Assembly: GCA_963805795.1 (NCBI GenBank)
Contig: CAWDVG010000001.1
Span: 496,001-560,000, forward strand
DNA: 64,000 nucleotides
Source of the DNA: CAWARU01 sp963805795
GTDB lineage: Bacteria; Pseudomonadota; Gammaproteobacteria; UBA6186; Azoamicaceae
Reading direction: 5' to 3'
Positions 34,513 through 43,389 of the stretch are shown here, one piece after another (the first letter of the stretch is position 1; each line of letters opens with the position of its first letter). A model generated the notes under the pieces. The model searched no databases. It was not told the DNA's origin and worked only from the letters and a program-made list of their open reading frames with translations. The position numbers and the translations under genes were made by a program.

Positions 34513-35367
34513 ATGAAAGAAATAACGGATATACAATCAAAATTAAATCAAGATTCTATGCCAGTCCCCTCTGTTCATTCAACACTTAATATGTTTTCTG
34601 GTAGCAGAACAATTTCTACGCCTTTAGCACCAGTAGCTACAACTGGGGCCAATGCTTCTGTATCTGGTTCTATATCAAAAGAGCACGGTATTTCTAAAGT
34701 TTCTCATCAGCCTATTAATACGTTAGCGGTATCAACATTAAAGTTTGAAATACAAAAATTGCCAAATGAACGAGGTCTTAAACTTTTATTTACACATAGT
34801 TTTAAAGAAAGTTCTGCGACTTTTGAACAAATATTTCAATTGAATGCTCTTAAGGAATGGGATATTAAATCCATAAAAGCTTCAGCTGCTTCGGCTTCTT
34901 CTTTTTACTCCATTACGTTAAGTCCAGATGCTCAAACTGTTCATTTTTCTTTACTTGGAACAGATGGACAAATCGCGATGGACAAGGAGGGTAACTTAAC
35001 TGTAGGGCCGTTCAACAGTTCCTTCAGGATAGCTTTACAAACAGAAGGTAGTATTAAGGTTGATTCGATTGTTCAAGTTTTTGCCCTACATTTTCAGGCG
35101 AAAGACATAACCATATTTCAGCCAATTGAAACTAACGAAAAATTACGTTTAGATATCAAAGGGACATTAAGCAATCTGAGCATTTTACATGCAAAAAAGT
35201 CAATTATTATCCGGGTCGATGCATCTCACGGAAAATTACCGCGAGGACATATGCTCCAGGTTCTTAGATCATTTTTCTGTAGCACCTTACTTGACAAGAT
35301 TTCAATAAAACTATATCATTATAATGATACAGTTTTATATTCAGGTAGGTGTCTATACACATGTTAA
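34513..35367 (+). CDS. Hypothetical protein, 284 aa, beta-rich with HGKLP motif
   Basis: Unrecognised. AAAGGGA precedes the ATG. Residues 1-75 are Ser/Thr-rich low complexity. Residues about 80-240 look beta-rich, with repeated short strands (FRIALQTEGSIKVDSIVQVF, LRLDIKGTLSNLSILHAKKS), possibly a small beta-helix. At about 236-247 it has VDASHGKLPRGHM, matching VDMSHGKLPPGKG at the end of the 1091-aa protein, including at the DNA level. A further 38 residues follow that look unlike the rest and overlap the next gene, as if an original end were lost. No signal peptide. Confidence 0.65.
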   Translation: MKEITDIQSKLNQDSMPVPSVHSTLNMFSGSRTISTPLAPVATTGANASVSGSISKEHGISKVSHQPINTLAVSTLKFEIQKLPNERGLKLLFTHSFKESSATFEQIFQLNALKEWDIKSIKASAASASSFYSITLSPDAQTVHFSLLGTDGQIAMDKEGNLTVGPFNSSFRIALQTEGSIKVDSIVQVFALHFQAKDITIFQPIETNEKLRLDIKGTLSNLSILHAKKSIIIRVDASHGKLPRGHMLQVLRSFFCSTLLDKISIKLYHYNDTVLYSGRCLYTC

Positions 35368-36635
35368 ATCTACTTAAAATCCTTTTAGCTGAACAAAAGG
35401 AAACTTTTGATCGTGTCAACCAAGGATTTAAAAGAGATATTCAATTTCCCAAAATACCAAATAAGATAAAAGTTGCCATAGGTATGCGACGGGTCGGCAA
35501 GACATTTTTCTTATATCAAGAAATAAAGCGTCTAGTAGAGGAAGAAAAGATTCCTTGGGAAAGATTTTTAAATCTCAATTTTGAAGATGATAGGTTATTA
35601 CCTTGCTCACAAAAAAACTTACGAGAGTTGCTTGAAGGTTTTTATAAACTGTATCCAGAAAATCATAATCATACATGTTACCTTTTTTTAGATGAAATCC
35701 AGCATGTGGAAGACTGGTCTTTGGTCATACGACGTTTTTTTGATTCCAAAAAGGTGCAAATTTATCTATCGGGCTCTTCCGCTAAACTGTTAAGTAAAGA
35801 AATTGCCACCGAACTTCGAGGCAGGTCAATCTCAATTGAAATATGGCCGTATAGTTTTGAAGAATATCTACTTGTTACTAACATGACTTTTAAATCAGGC
35901 TTGTTAGGTCAACAAAATCTCGATCTGTTATATCAGGCACTACGATATTATTTACATCATGGTGGATTTCCAGAAATTATTTCGCTGCCAGAAAATGACT
36001 CTCGACAAATCTTGCAGGATTATGTGGAATTGGTTATTATGCGGGATATTATTGAACGATATAATATTAAAAACATTGCATTGATTAAATATATGATTAA
36101 AACTTTATTAAAAAACACCGGTTGTAGTTTTTCAATCAACAAACTTTATAACGATATCAAAAGCCAGGGCATGTCTGGTGCCAGAGCCGTGTTATATGAT
36201 TATTTGAAATACCTTGAGGACGCTTATTTATTGTTTTCTGTTCCTCTTTTTTGTGAGTCTTTAAGACAGGAACAAACAAATCCTCGAAAAATTTATGCTA
36301 TAGATCCCGGTTTGGTAAAGGCATATACTTTCAGTTTGAATGACAATTTTGGTCATTTATTTAAGAATCTTATCTTTCTCGATTTAAAAAGAACCAATCA
36401 TAAAATTTACTACTATTTGACAAAAGAAAAATATGAGATTGATTTTTTTGTTGAAGCTCCAGATGGAACTAGAAAAATTTATCAAGTCGTTTGGGATACG
36501 ACAGATCCAAAAACAATTGAACGAGAACAGCGCGCACTCGATATTGCGAAAAAAGAATTAAAGGTTGAAGGTGAAATCATTACGCCGGATAGCTATATTG
36601 AAAAAATATTTCTTAAGGTACAATTGAAAGAATAG
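35361..36635 (+). CDS. ATPase of the AAA_14/DUF4143 family
   Basis: 424 aa from the ATG at 35361; a GTG at 35349 is possible. Walker A GMRRVGKTFF near residue 40 and the Walker B-like CYLFLDEIQHVEDW near 105-118 are typical of AAA_14. The LSGSSAKLLS sensor segment and the LRGRSISIEIWPYSFEEYL stretch are also diagnostic. The C-terminal DUF4143 domain has a degenerate PD-(D/E)xK fold (EIDFFVE...IYQVVWD), with the catalytic Lys absent. The family is widespread, often horizontally transferred, and of unknown function. It overlaps the preceding gene by 7 nt. It closes island 2, 32 nt before rsmI. Confidence 0.85.
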   Translation: MLNLLKILLAEQKETFDRVNQGFKRDIQFPKIPNKIKVAIGMRRVGKTFFLYQEIKRLVEEEKIPWERFLNLNFEDDRLLPCSQKNLRELLEGFYKLYPENHNHTCYLFLDEIQHVEDWSLVIRRFFDSKKVQIYLSGSSAKLLSKEIATELRGRSISIEIWPYSFEEYLLVTNMTFKSGLLGQQNLDLLYQALRYYLHHGGFPEIISLPENDSRQILQDYVELVIMRDIIERYNIKNIALIKYMIKTLLKNTGCSFSINKLYNDIKSQGMSGARAVLYDYLKYLEDAYLLFSVPLFCESLRQEQTNPRKIYAIDPGLVKAYTFSLNDNFGHLFKNLIFLDLKRTNHKIYYYLTKEKYEIDFFVEAPDGTRKIYQVVWDTTDPKTIEREQRALDIAKKELKVEGEIITPDSYIEKIFLKVQLKE

Positions 36636-36667
36636 TCTAAAGGTATAGATAGTAATCGGATAATAGA

Positions 36668-37516
36668 ATGAAAGGACAATTATATATCGTTGCCACTCCA
36701 ATCGGCAATCTGGAAGATATTAGCCAAAGAGCGATATCTGTTTTAGGCACAGTGGATCTGATTTTGGCGGAGGATACTCGGCATAGCAAAATCTTATTAT
36801 CTAAGCTTAATATCCAGAAAGAAATCCGTGCTTTACATGAGCATAATGAACATGAACAGGCAGAAAAGGTTTGTCGTCTCATCATTGAAAATGGCAAATC
36901 TTTGGCTTTAATTTCGGATGCAGGAACGCCATTAATTAGTGATCCGGGCTATGTATTGGTTCGTAAGGCGCAAGAAATGGGCATTAAAGTTATTCCCATC
37001 CCGGGTCCTTCAGCTTTAATAACGGCTTTGTCTGCAAGTGGTTTAGCAACCGATCGTTTTATTTTTGAGGGTTTTTTGCCGGCGAAAAAAACAGCTCGGC
37101 GCAAACGTTTAGAAAGCCTTAGCAACGAGGCTCGCACTTTAGTATTCTATGAGGCCCCACACCGAATATTAGACACTCTAGAAGATATGTGTGAAATTTT
37201 TGGTGATGGTCGTGAGGCTGTTTTGGCGCGAGAATTAACCAAAACCTTTGAGACGATTCGTCGTGCCAGTCTTAGCGATTTATTTCATTTTGTGAAGACT
37301 GATTCAGATCAGGAAAGAGGTGAGATTGTTTTAGTAATTGCGGGGATGACTCAAGAAAAAGCTGTGGATGACATAAGTGAGGAGGTCTTACATATTCTAA
37401 AGATCTTATCTGCTGAATGTCCGCCAAAGCAGGCGGCATCCTTGGCTTCGAAAATAACGGGGGTTTCAAAACAGGTATTATATGATTACATTGCCAAAAA
37501 AGGTGCTTCCACTTAG
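36668..37516 (+). CDS. rsmI: 16S rRNA (cytidine1402-2'-O)-methyltransferase RsmI
   Basis: 282 aa. The N-terminal LYIVATPIGNLEDIS, AEDTRHSKILLSKL and SDAGTPLISDPGYVLV plus the PGPSALITALSASGL stretch are the signature of RsmI of the tetrapyrrole-methylase superfamily. FEGFLPAKKTARRKRL and the C-terminal REMARxxE-type segment (about 255-280) also fit. It methylates C1402 of 16S rRNA with SAM in the decoding centre. In relatives it lies divergent next to lpoA, here displaced. Confidence 0.94.
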   Translation: MKGQLYIVATPIGNLEDISQRAISVLGTVDLILAEDTRHSKILLSKLNIQKEIRALHEHNEHEQAEKVCRLIIENGKSLALISDAGTPLISDPGYVLVRKAQEMGIKVIPIPGPSALITALSASGLATDRFIFEGFLPAKKTARRKRLESLSNEARTLVFYEAPHRILDTLEDMCEIFGDGREAVLARELTKTFETIRRASLSDLFHFVKTDSDQERGEIVLVIAGMTQEKAVDDISEEVLHILKILSAECPPKQAASLASKITGVSKQVLYDYIAKKGAST

Positions 37517-37572
37517 TATTTTAATAATTTTAGTATGTTAATCATTTAGAATTTATTTATCTGATATATTCC

Positions 37573-37606
37573 TTTATTTATTTATTTATTTATTTATTTA
37601 TTTTTT
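37573..37606. repeat. TTTA tetranucleotide repeat at the end of the serine hydrolase gene
   Basis: (TTTA)7 at 37573-37600 followed by six T. The stop codon of the minus-strand hydrolase is the last repeat unit, so slippage could shift or remove the stop and alter the Lys-rich tail. Confidence 0.8.
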
Positions 37607-38902
37607 ATCTTTAGATTTCTTTTTTGATTTCTTTTTGGCTTTGGTTTTTTCTTTTTTACTTGCTTTGGCTTTTTTCTTAGATGAACCTTTCTTGCTTGCT
37701 TTGGGAGTTTCTTTTATTTCAGGCAAGCCCAATGCGGTTTCAAAAAACTTAACCACCAAGGGGGTTGTGAAACGCGTATCAGCATTATGTAACACTACTA
37801 TCCCCAATTCTTGATCCGGCATAAACGCTAGAAAATTGGTAAAACCTTTTACCCAACCTGCATGATAAACCAGTTTTTGATCTGCATAATCAATAATTCG
37901 CCAACCCAAACCATAAGCAGGATTTTTGCTGCGACCACCACTTAATAAACTATGCGTAGGTATCATGGGTGTCTGCATTTTTTCTAAAACTTTACGTGAA
38001 ACAATTTTTGGATAGCCACCCAGTTGTGCTTTTAAAAAAATGGCCATATCTCTAATAGAAGAATTAATGCCGCCGGCAGGTGCTACTGCGTAGTACCCTT
38101 GAGAATAAGGTTCAGCAGGGACAAGGCCTTTACCACTACGTACGTGGGGGCTAGCATGATTGAGACTGATAAATAAGCCCTCAAAAGTCGTTGAAGTATT
38201 ATGCATATGTAAGGGATCAAGCAGATTGGTTTTTAAGGCTTCTTGAAAGTTCTGATGGGTTGCAGCTTCGATGATTTCACTAATTAATGCATACATTGCA
38301 TTATGGTAATCATACTTCATACCAGGCTGTGTGACGACCCGGGTTTTTTGTAAGGTAGCCATAATATCGGGGTAAGGGGTAAAAGTTTCAATTAAATGAT
38401 TAAAACCAGAACGTGGTACGCCCGAAGTATGGCTCAGTACATTCTTGACTTTTAATAAATCGGCCGGTTGATTTTGTAAATTAAAATTCGGTAAATATTC
38501 TGATACAGGACTATCCAAATTAAGATAGCCTTTTTCTTCTAAAACAACTGCTAAAGTGGAAGCAATGGGCTTAGAAACCGATCCCAATTGAAAAACTGTG
38601 TCTAAATCCACCTTATCTTCCTTGCCAATGCTGCGTACACCATAACCATTTATAAAAATCACATGGTTTTTATAAACAACAGCAACCGCACAGCCAGGAA
38701 TTCTTCTTTTCTCTACATTATCTTGGATTTGTTCTTCGACTTTTTTAATAGCCGTCACAATATCCTTAGCCTCTAGAGCAGATACTTCTGTTGCAACCAA
38801 TAGGGTCAATGTCATTAATAACATCGAGAATAAAAGCTGTCCAGCTAAAAAATAGCTAGACACTTTTAAGGAAAAAGTTTTGTTCGGGAATAATGGATAC
38901 AT
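37598..38902 (-). CDS. Beta-lactamase-family (class C) serine hydrolase
   Basis: 434 aa. The N-terminus has a hydrophobic segment (about 15-40), a probable signal peptide or anchor. The active-site SxxK is SVSK (108-111, GSVSKPIAST), a YxN-type element occurs in YDYHNAMYAL, and a C-terminal HxG in VYHAGWVKGF. This is the class C beta-lactamase/D-alanyl-D-alanine carboxypeptidase/esterase fold. The last 30 residues are an almost pure Lys/Ser tail (KKKAKASKKEKTKAKKKSKK), unusual for the family. Probably periplasmic. True substrate unknown. Confidence 0.85.
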   Translation of the reverse strand: MYPLFPNKTFSLKVSSYFLAGQLLFSMLLMTLTLLVATEVSALEAKDIVTAIKKVEEQIQDNVEKRRIPGCAVAVVYKNHVIFINGYGVRSIGKEDKVDLDTVFQLGSVSKPIASTLAVVLEEKGYLNLDSPVSEYLPNFNLQNQPADLLKVKNVLSHTSGVPRSGFNHLIETFTPYPDIMATLQKTRVVTQPGMKYDYHNAMYALISEIIEAATHQNFQEALKTNLLDPLHMHNTSTTFEGLFISLNHASPHVRSGKGLVPAEPYSQGYYAVAPAGGINSSIRDMAIFLKAQLGGYPKIVSRKVLEKMQTPMIPTHSLLSGGRSKNPAYGLGWRIIDYADQKLVYHAGWVKGFTNFLAFMPDQELGIVVLHNADTRFTTPLVVKFFETALGLPEIKETPKASKKGSSKKKAKASKKEKTKAKKKSKKKSKDKK

Positions 38903-38939
38903 ATCATTATCTTAGCATTTAGTTCTAAAATTGCTTCTA

Positions 38940-38969
38940 TTGATTACCTATGCGACCTCTTGTTATGCT
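38940..38969 (+). promoter_or_regulatory. Candidate promoter of rnpB
   Basis: TTGATT (38940-38945) and TATGCT (38964-38969) with an 18-bp spacer. The predicted start, about 8 nt downstream, coincides with the expected 5' end of RNase P RNA at 38978. Confidence 0.45.
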
Positions 38970-38977
38970 GCTTGCTG

Positions 38978-39331
38978 GGAGTTGGCCAGACAGTCGCGCA
39001 GGGTTAGCAATTACCTAGGGAGGAAAGTCCGGGCTCCATAGGGCAGGGTGCCAGGTAACGCCTGGGAGGCGTGAGCCTACGGAAAGTGCCACAGAAAATA
39101 TACCGCCTAAGTCTTGCTATTGGAGTAGGTAAGGGTGAAATGGTGCGGTAAGAGCGCACCGCGTTGTTGGTAACAGAAATGGCAGGGAAAACCCCACCCG
39201 GAGCAAGACCAAATAGGAATCCATTACAGTGCGGCCCGCACTGGGTTCGGGTAGGTCGCTTGAGGCATATGGTGACATATGTCCCAGATGAATGACTGTC
39301 CACGACAGAACCCGGCTTATCGACTGACTCC
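38978..39331 (+). ncRNA. rnpB: RNase P RNA (M1 RNA, type A)
   Basis: About 354 nt. Hallmarks of bacterial RNase P RNA: the 5' stem GGAGTTGGCC with AGACAGTCG, the P4 block GGAGGAAAGTCCGGGCTCC, then AGGGCAGGGTGCCAGGTAAC, GGTAAGAGCGCACCG, GGTAACAG, CCCACCCGGAGCAAG, CCAAATAGG and the 3' end GATGAATGACTGTCCACGAC followed by AGAACCCGGCTTATCG. The 3' end pairs with the 5' stem. It is slightly shorter than the E. coli RNA (377 nt) because a peripheral helix after the 5' P-stem is reduced. It matures tRNA 5' ends. It lies next to rsmI as in relatives. Confidence 0.97.
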
Positions 39332-39423
39332 TTTTGTCATTAATTCAAATCGATCATAGTTAGAATTGATAGTTAGTTATCTGTTATTGTTATCATATTA
39401 ACTTTAAAAATGTGGAGTTGAAT

Positions 39424-39510
39424 TGGTGCCGGAAGAGAGAATCGAACTCACACGATGTTACCATCACCAGATTTTGAGTCTGGCGCGTCTACCAGTTCCG
39501 CCATTCCGGC
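39424..39510 (-). tRNA. tRNA-Leu (anticodon CAA)
   Basis: 87 nt on the minus strand including CCA. The 5' acceptor GCCGGAA pairs with TTCCGGC; the anticodon stem CCAGA/TCTGG has loop CTCAAAA with anticodon CAA. A long variable arm (GATGGTAACATC) is present, as expected for a class II tRNA, and the T arm contains GTTCGATTC. Reads UUG. Confidence 0.94.
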
Positions 39511-39665
39511 ACAGATAGCGATTGTACCAAAACTCTGAGGGAGATCAAGCTTTGTTCTATTTTATCTAAAATTAATATTTGCTGTCTGCTTAGATAGTAC
39601 ACTATTATGAACTTTATTTTGATGAAACCTTGATATCAGATTTGGCTTAGGCCTAGGAGAAACGA

Positions 39666-40097
39666 ATGAAAAATTTACTTATCAGACTTTCTAAGAATTT
39701 TAAGAGATTCTTTATCGGTACTGTGGCTTGCCTCTTTTCAAGCCAGCTACTTGCAGCCGATGCTGCTACTGGAACTGCTCCAGGGGCAACAGATGCCGGC
39801 TCTGGCATGATGTCTCAGTTATTATTATTAGCTGTTTTTGCTTTTGCCCTTTATTTTATGATTTTGCGTCCCCAAAGTAAAAGAGCCAAACAGCAAAGGG
39901 ATTTGATCTCCGGTTTACAAAAAGGGGATGAAGTGATTACCGCAGGTGGAATTTTAGGAAGAATTCAACGAGTCAAAGATGATTTTATTGTTTTGGGTAT
40001 CGCTGAAGGGACGGAAATCCTAATTCAAAAACAAGCTATCGCAGGCACCCTACCGAAGGGCACCATGAAAGATATTGCCGTTTCGAAGGCTAATTGA
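39666..40097 (+). CDS. yajC: Preprotein translocase subunit YajC
   Basis: 143 aa. A single membrane helix (about 49-67, SQLLLLAVFAFALYFMILRP) is followed by the YajC core: RPQSKRAKQQRDLISGLQKG, DEVITAGGILGRI and ILIQKQAIAGTLPKGTM. The N-terminal 45 residues are an extension with a signal-like stretch, longer than the usual 110-aa YajC. Associates with SecDF. AGGAGA precedes the ATG. First gene of the yajC-secD-secF operon. Confidence 0.93.
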   Translation: MKNLLIRLSKNFKRFFIGTVACLFSSQLLAADAATGTAPGATDAGSGMMSQLLLLAVFAFALYFMILRPQSKRAKQQRDLISGLQKGDEVITAGGILGRIQRVKDDFIVLGIAEGTEILIQKQAIAGTLPKGTMKDIAVSKAN

Positions 40098-40147
40098 AGC
40101 TACTTCTATACTCTTATACTCTGGTTCAAAGGGGGAAAATAATATCC

Positions 40148-41966
40148 ATGGCGACTTTTCCACGTTGGAAATACAGTTTAATTGTTTTTATTCTATTGCT
40201 TGGACTGGTCTACGCACTTCCTAATATATTTGGTGAAGATCCCGCGGTACAGGTTTCTGGTGTAAAAGGAAAAATAATTGATGAACAAACGCTAGTTGAG
40301 GTGCAAAAGATTCTAAACTCAGATGATATTATCCCTAAATCTGTGGCTATTGAAGAAGAAGGCGGATTATTAGCCCGCTTTAAAGACACAGAAATCCAAT
40401 TGAAAGCAAAAGAAGCCATCAAAAAAGGTTTAGGTGAAGACTATAGTGTTGCTTTAAATTTAGCACCCGTGACACCGCATTGGCTGCAGGCTTTAGGGGC
40501 AAGCCCTATGAAATTAGGGTTAGATTTACGAGGAGGTGTTCATTTCTTAATGGAAGTGGATATCAATTCTGTTATTGAACGACAGTTAGATGGTTATTAT
40601 TCTGAGTTGCCTAATATTTTACGAGAAGCAAAAGTTCGGTATAAAAAAATCGAACGAACCTCTTCAGGATATCGAGTAGCTTTTGAAACAGCCGAACAAC
40701 GAACAGAAGGTCATACGGCTTTACAACGTCGTCAAGGAGAAATGTTATTTTCTGATGAAAATACCGATGATTTATTTGATTTGAGAGCAGTATTATCGCC
40801 ACCAGCCTTAAAAGAAATTCGCGATAATACAATGGAGCAAACGCTTGCAACTTTACGGAATCGTGTCAACGAATTAGGGGTTGCTGAAGCCATTGTACAA
40901 CGTCATGGTTTAAATAAAGTGGTGGTGGAATTACCTGGTATTCAAGATACAGCCTATGCGAAGGATATTTTAGGTAAAACAGCCACGCTTAAATTTATGT
41001 TGGTTGATGTTGATCACGATCCCGCAGAAGTGCTAAGAGGCAAGCCGGTTGTAGGTTCAAAAATATATTATACCCGAGACAACCATCCTATCCTTCTTAA
41101 AAAGCAAGTGATTTTAACCGGTGAATCCATTACCGGTGCTTCAGCTGGTCAGGATGAAAAGGGTTTACCAGCTGCCATGATTCGTTTAGGTGGAGATATT
41201 TCTTTATTTACAAGAGCCACAAAAGAAAATATTCATCGTCCCATGGCGACAGTCTATGTTGAATTAAAAGATCATCATACGGAAGAAACGGTCATTAACG
41301 TAGCCACCATTAATAGTGCTTTAGGAAATAATTTTCAGGTCACCGGTTTAAAAATGCAGGAAGCTCGAGATTTAGCATTACTATTAAGAGCTGGTGCTTT
41401 ACCTGCAGCGGTCTCTATTGTTGAAGAGCGTATTGTGGGTCCCAGTATGGGACAAGAAAATATTCAGATGGGAATGATTTCAGTTGCTGTAGGAATGGGT
41501 TTAGTATTAGTTTTTATGGTGATGTATTACAGCGTTTTTGGATTAATTGCTGACTTAGCGCTTATTGCCAATCTAATATTACTAGTCGCCTTAATGTCTC
41601 TAATTGGTGCAACGCTGACTTTGCCTGGTATTGCGGGTATTGTGCTTACTTTGGGGATGGCCGTTGATGCGAATGTGCTTATTTTTGAGCGAATACGAGA
41701 AGAATTACGTTTGGGGATGTCTCCGCAGGCCAGTATTCATAGAGGATTTGAATTTGCTTTTGCAACGATTATCGATTCCAATTTGACCACACTTATTGTT
41801 GGAATTATTCTGTTTGCCGTGGGATTCGGGTCCAGTTAAGGGATTTGCTGTCACTTTATGTTTAGGGATTTTAACTTCACTCTTTACTGCAACAACTGGC
41901 AGTCGTGCTTTGGTTTATTTATTATATGGTAAGCGTAAAATTAAGCGCGTGAGAGTAGGTTTATAA
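40148..41966 (+). pseudogene. secD: Protein translocase SecD, C-terminal frameshift
   Basis: SecD starts at the ATG 40148 (MATFPRWKYSLIVFILLLGL); AAGGGGG lies upstream. The first membrane segment, the large periplasmic domains (GLDLRGGVHFLMEV, TLRNRVNELGVAEA, LPGIQDTAYAKDIL) and the first membrane helices of the C-terminal bundle are intact. Reading stops at TAA 41837-41839 (VGFGSS*). In the next frame, from 41829, the remaining 45 residues (GPVKGFAVTLCLGILTSLFT...) continue perfectly to TAA 41964-41966. Removing one G from GGG (41828-41830) restores VGFGPVKGF, matching the VGTGAIKGF-type family motif. As SecD is normally needed for growth at low temperature and efficient export, a sequencing error or real +1 shift must be distinguished. 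Confidence 0.85.
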
Positions 41967-42011
41967 TGGTTAATCTAATAGATTTATGTAAATTTATGAA
42001 GGTAGGACATA

Positions 42012-42968
42012 ATGGAATTTTTTAAAAAAGACACTCATATTAATTTCATGGGGTTAAGACGGTATACAGTGGTTGTTTTAACCTTTCTTTCTCTGGCGTC
42101 ACTTGTTATTTTATTTACTAAAGGTTTAAATTTAGGTTTGGATTTTACCGGCGGAACACAGATTGATGCCCGTTTTGAAACTCCTCTTGATCCTTCTGTT
42201 ATTCGCAGTCAATTGGAACATTCTGGTTTGCGGGGCGTAAAAGTACAGCAATATGGTTCTACTCAAGATTTTTTAATTCGTGTCGCCAATCCTAAGACTG
42301 AGGCTAATGAAATAGTTAAAACGGATGCACAAGAGCTTAAGGTCAGTCAACATGTTAGATCAATATTACAACATGAATATCCCAATATTGATATTCGTCG
42401 TATAGAGTTTGTAGGTTCAGAAGTCGGTGAACAATTATTTGAACAAGGAATCATTGCCGTTTTGATGGCTATTTTTGCCACTATGGTTTATATCGCACTT
42501 CGATTTGAATATCGTTTAGCAGTCAGTGCTGCAGTAGGCTTAATTCATGATGCTATTTTATTGCTGGGGATTTTTGCGTTATGTGGTTTTGAATTCGATC
42601 TCGCAACCTTAGCTTCTGTGTTGGCAGTATTGGGTTACTCTTTAAATGATACTATCGTGGTTTTTGACAGGGTGCGAGAAAACTTTAGAAAAGTTCGAAA
42701 AGGATCTCCTGTTGAAATCATGAACTTATCAATTAACCAAACTCTTTCTCGTACCATCATGACTTCCTTACTCACACTCTTAGTTGTATTGGCGCTGTTG
42801 TTTTTCGGTGGTGAATCCTTGTTTGGTTTTTCCATGGCATTTTTCTTAGGAATATTAATTGGAACGGTTTCATCCATTTATGTTTCAGGCGCGCTTGCCT
42901 TATGGATGGGATTAACCCGTGCCGATTTGATGCCGAAGCCGAAAGTGGAATATGAAGAGGGATCCTAG
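42012..42968 (+). CDS. secF: Protein translocase subunit SecF
   Basis: 318 aa. N-terminal membrane helix, then GLNLGLDFTGGTQIDARF, the SecF periplasmic domain and a C-terminal bundle of five helices with ALRFEYRLAVSAAVGLIHDA, SLNDTIVVFDRVREN and LSRTIMTSLLTLLVVLALLF. Together with SecD it uses the proton gradient to complete export. SD GGTAGG before the ATG. A small hairpin (43102-43120) follows. Confidence 0.95.
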   Translation: MEFFKKDTHINFMGLRRYTVVVLTFLSLASLVILFTKGLNLGLDFTGGTQIDARFETPLDPSVIRSQLEHSGLRGVKVQQYGSTQDFLIRVANPKTEANEIVKTDAQELKVSQHVRSILQHEYPNIDIRRIEFVGSEVGEQLFEQGIIAVLMAIFATMVYIALRFEYRLAVSAAVGLIHDAILLLGIFALCGFEFDLATLASVLAVLGYSLNDTIVVFDRVRENFRKVRKGSPVEIMNLSINQTLSRTIMTSLLTLLVVLALLFFGGESLFGFSMAFFLGILIGTVSSIYVSGALALWMGLTRADLMPKPKVEYEEGS

Positions 42969-43389
42969 CCAACGGTTCCCGCAGAAACCACCAGCCCTCT
43001 TAAACTCATTCCTTTGCAAAAAAAGCTCATAAGACTCTTAATTTTAATGGAAAACATACTTCTGAAAAGGCATACGTTAATCTCACGATTTTGAGCACCT
43101 CGGGTATAGTGATGATACCCCTTTATTTTCATCCAAAATATAGGGCACAACTACTCTAAATAAGCGTTACTCAATAAATAATAATGCAATTGTCACTCGC
43201 GCAATTAACGCCTTTAATAATCAATAGGATACAATTATGTCATCACAAGCAATAAGACATATTACCTATATTAAATACCAAATAAATGGCTTCTAATAAC
43301 AACTTGACACCCTTTATTATATCTGATATTCTGGGAAAAATTATTCTTCGCACTTCATAATTAATATCATCCGCTAAAGGAGCCATTGT
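42969..43389. other. Intergenic region after secF
   Basis: 421 nt. GGGTAT (43102-43107) pairs with ATACCC (43115-43120) across a 7-nt loop and is followed by CTTTATTTTC, a plausible weak terminator for yajC-secD-secF. The rest is AT-rich without a clear gene. A 19-codon reading frame at 43237-43296 is too short to support. The next gene has AAAGGAG before its ATG. Confidence 0.5.

Noticed and set aside
43237..43296. 19-codon reading frame with a weak ribosome site
   Set aside because: Too short, no recognisable peptide, and the region is otherwise AT-rich intergenic.
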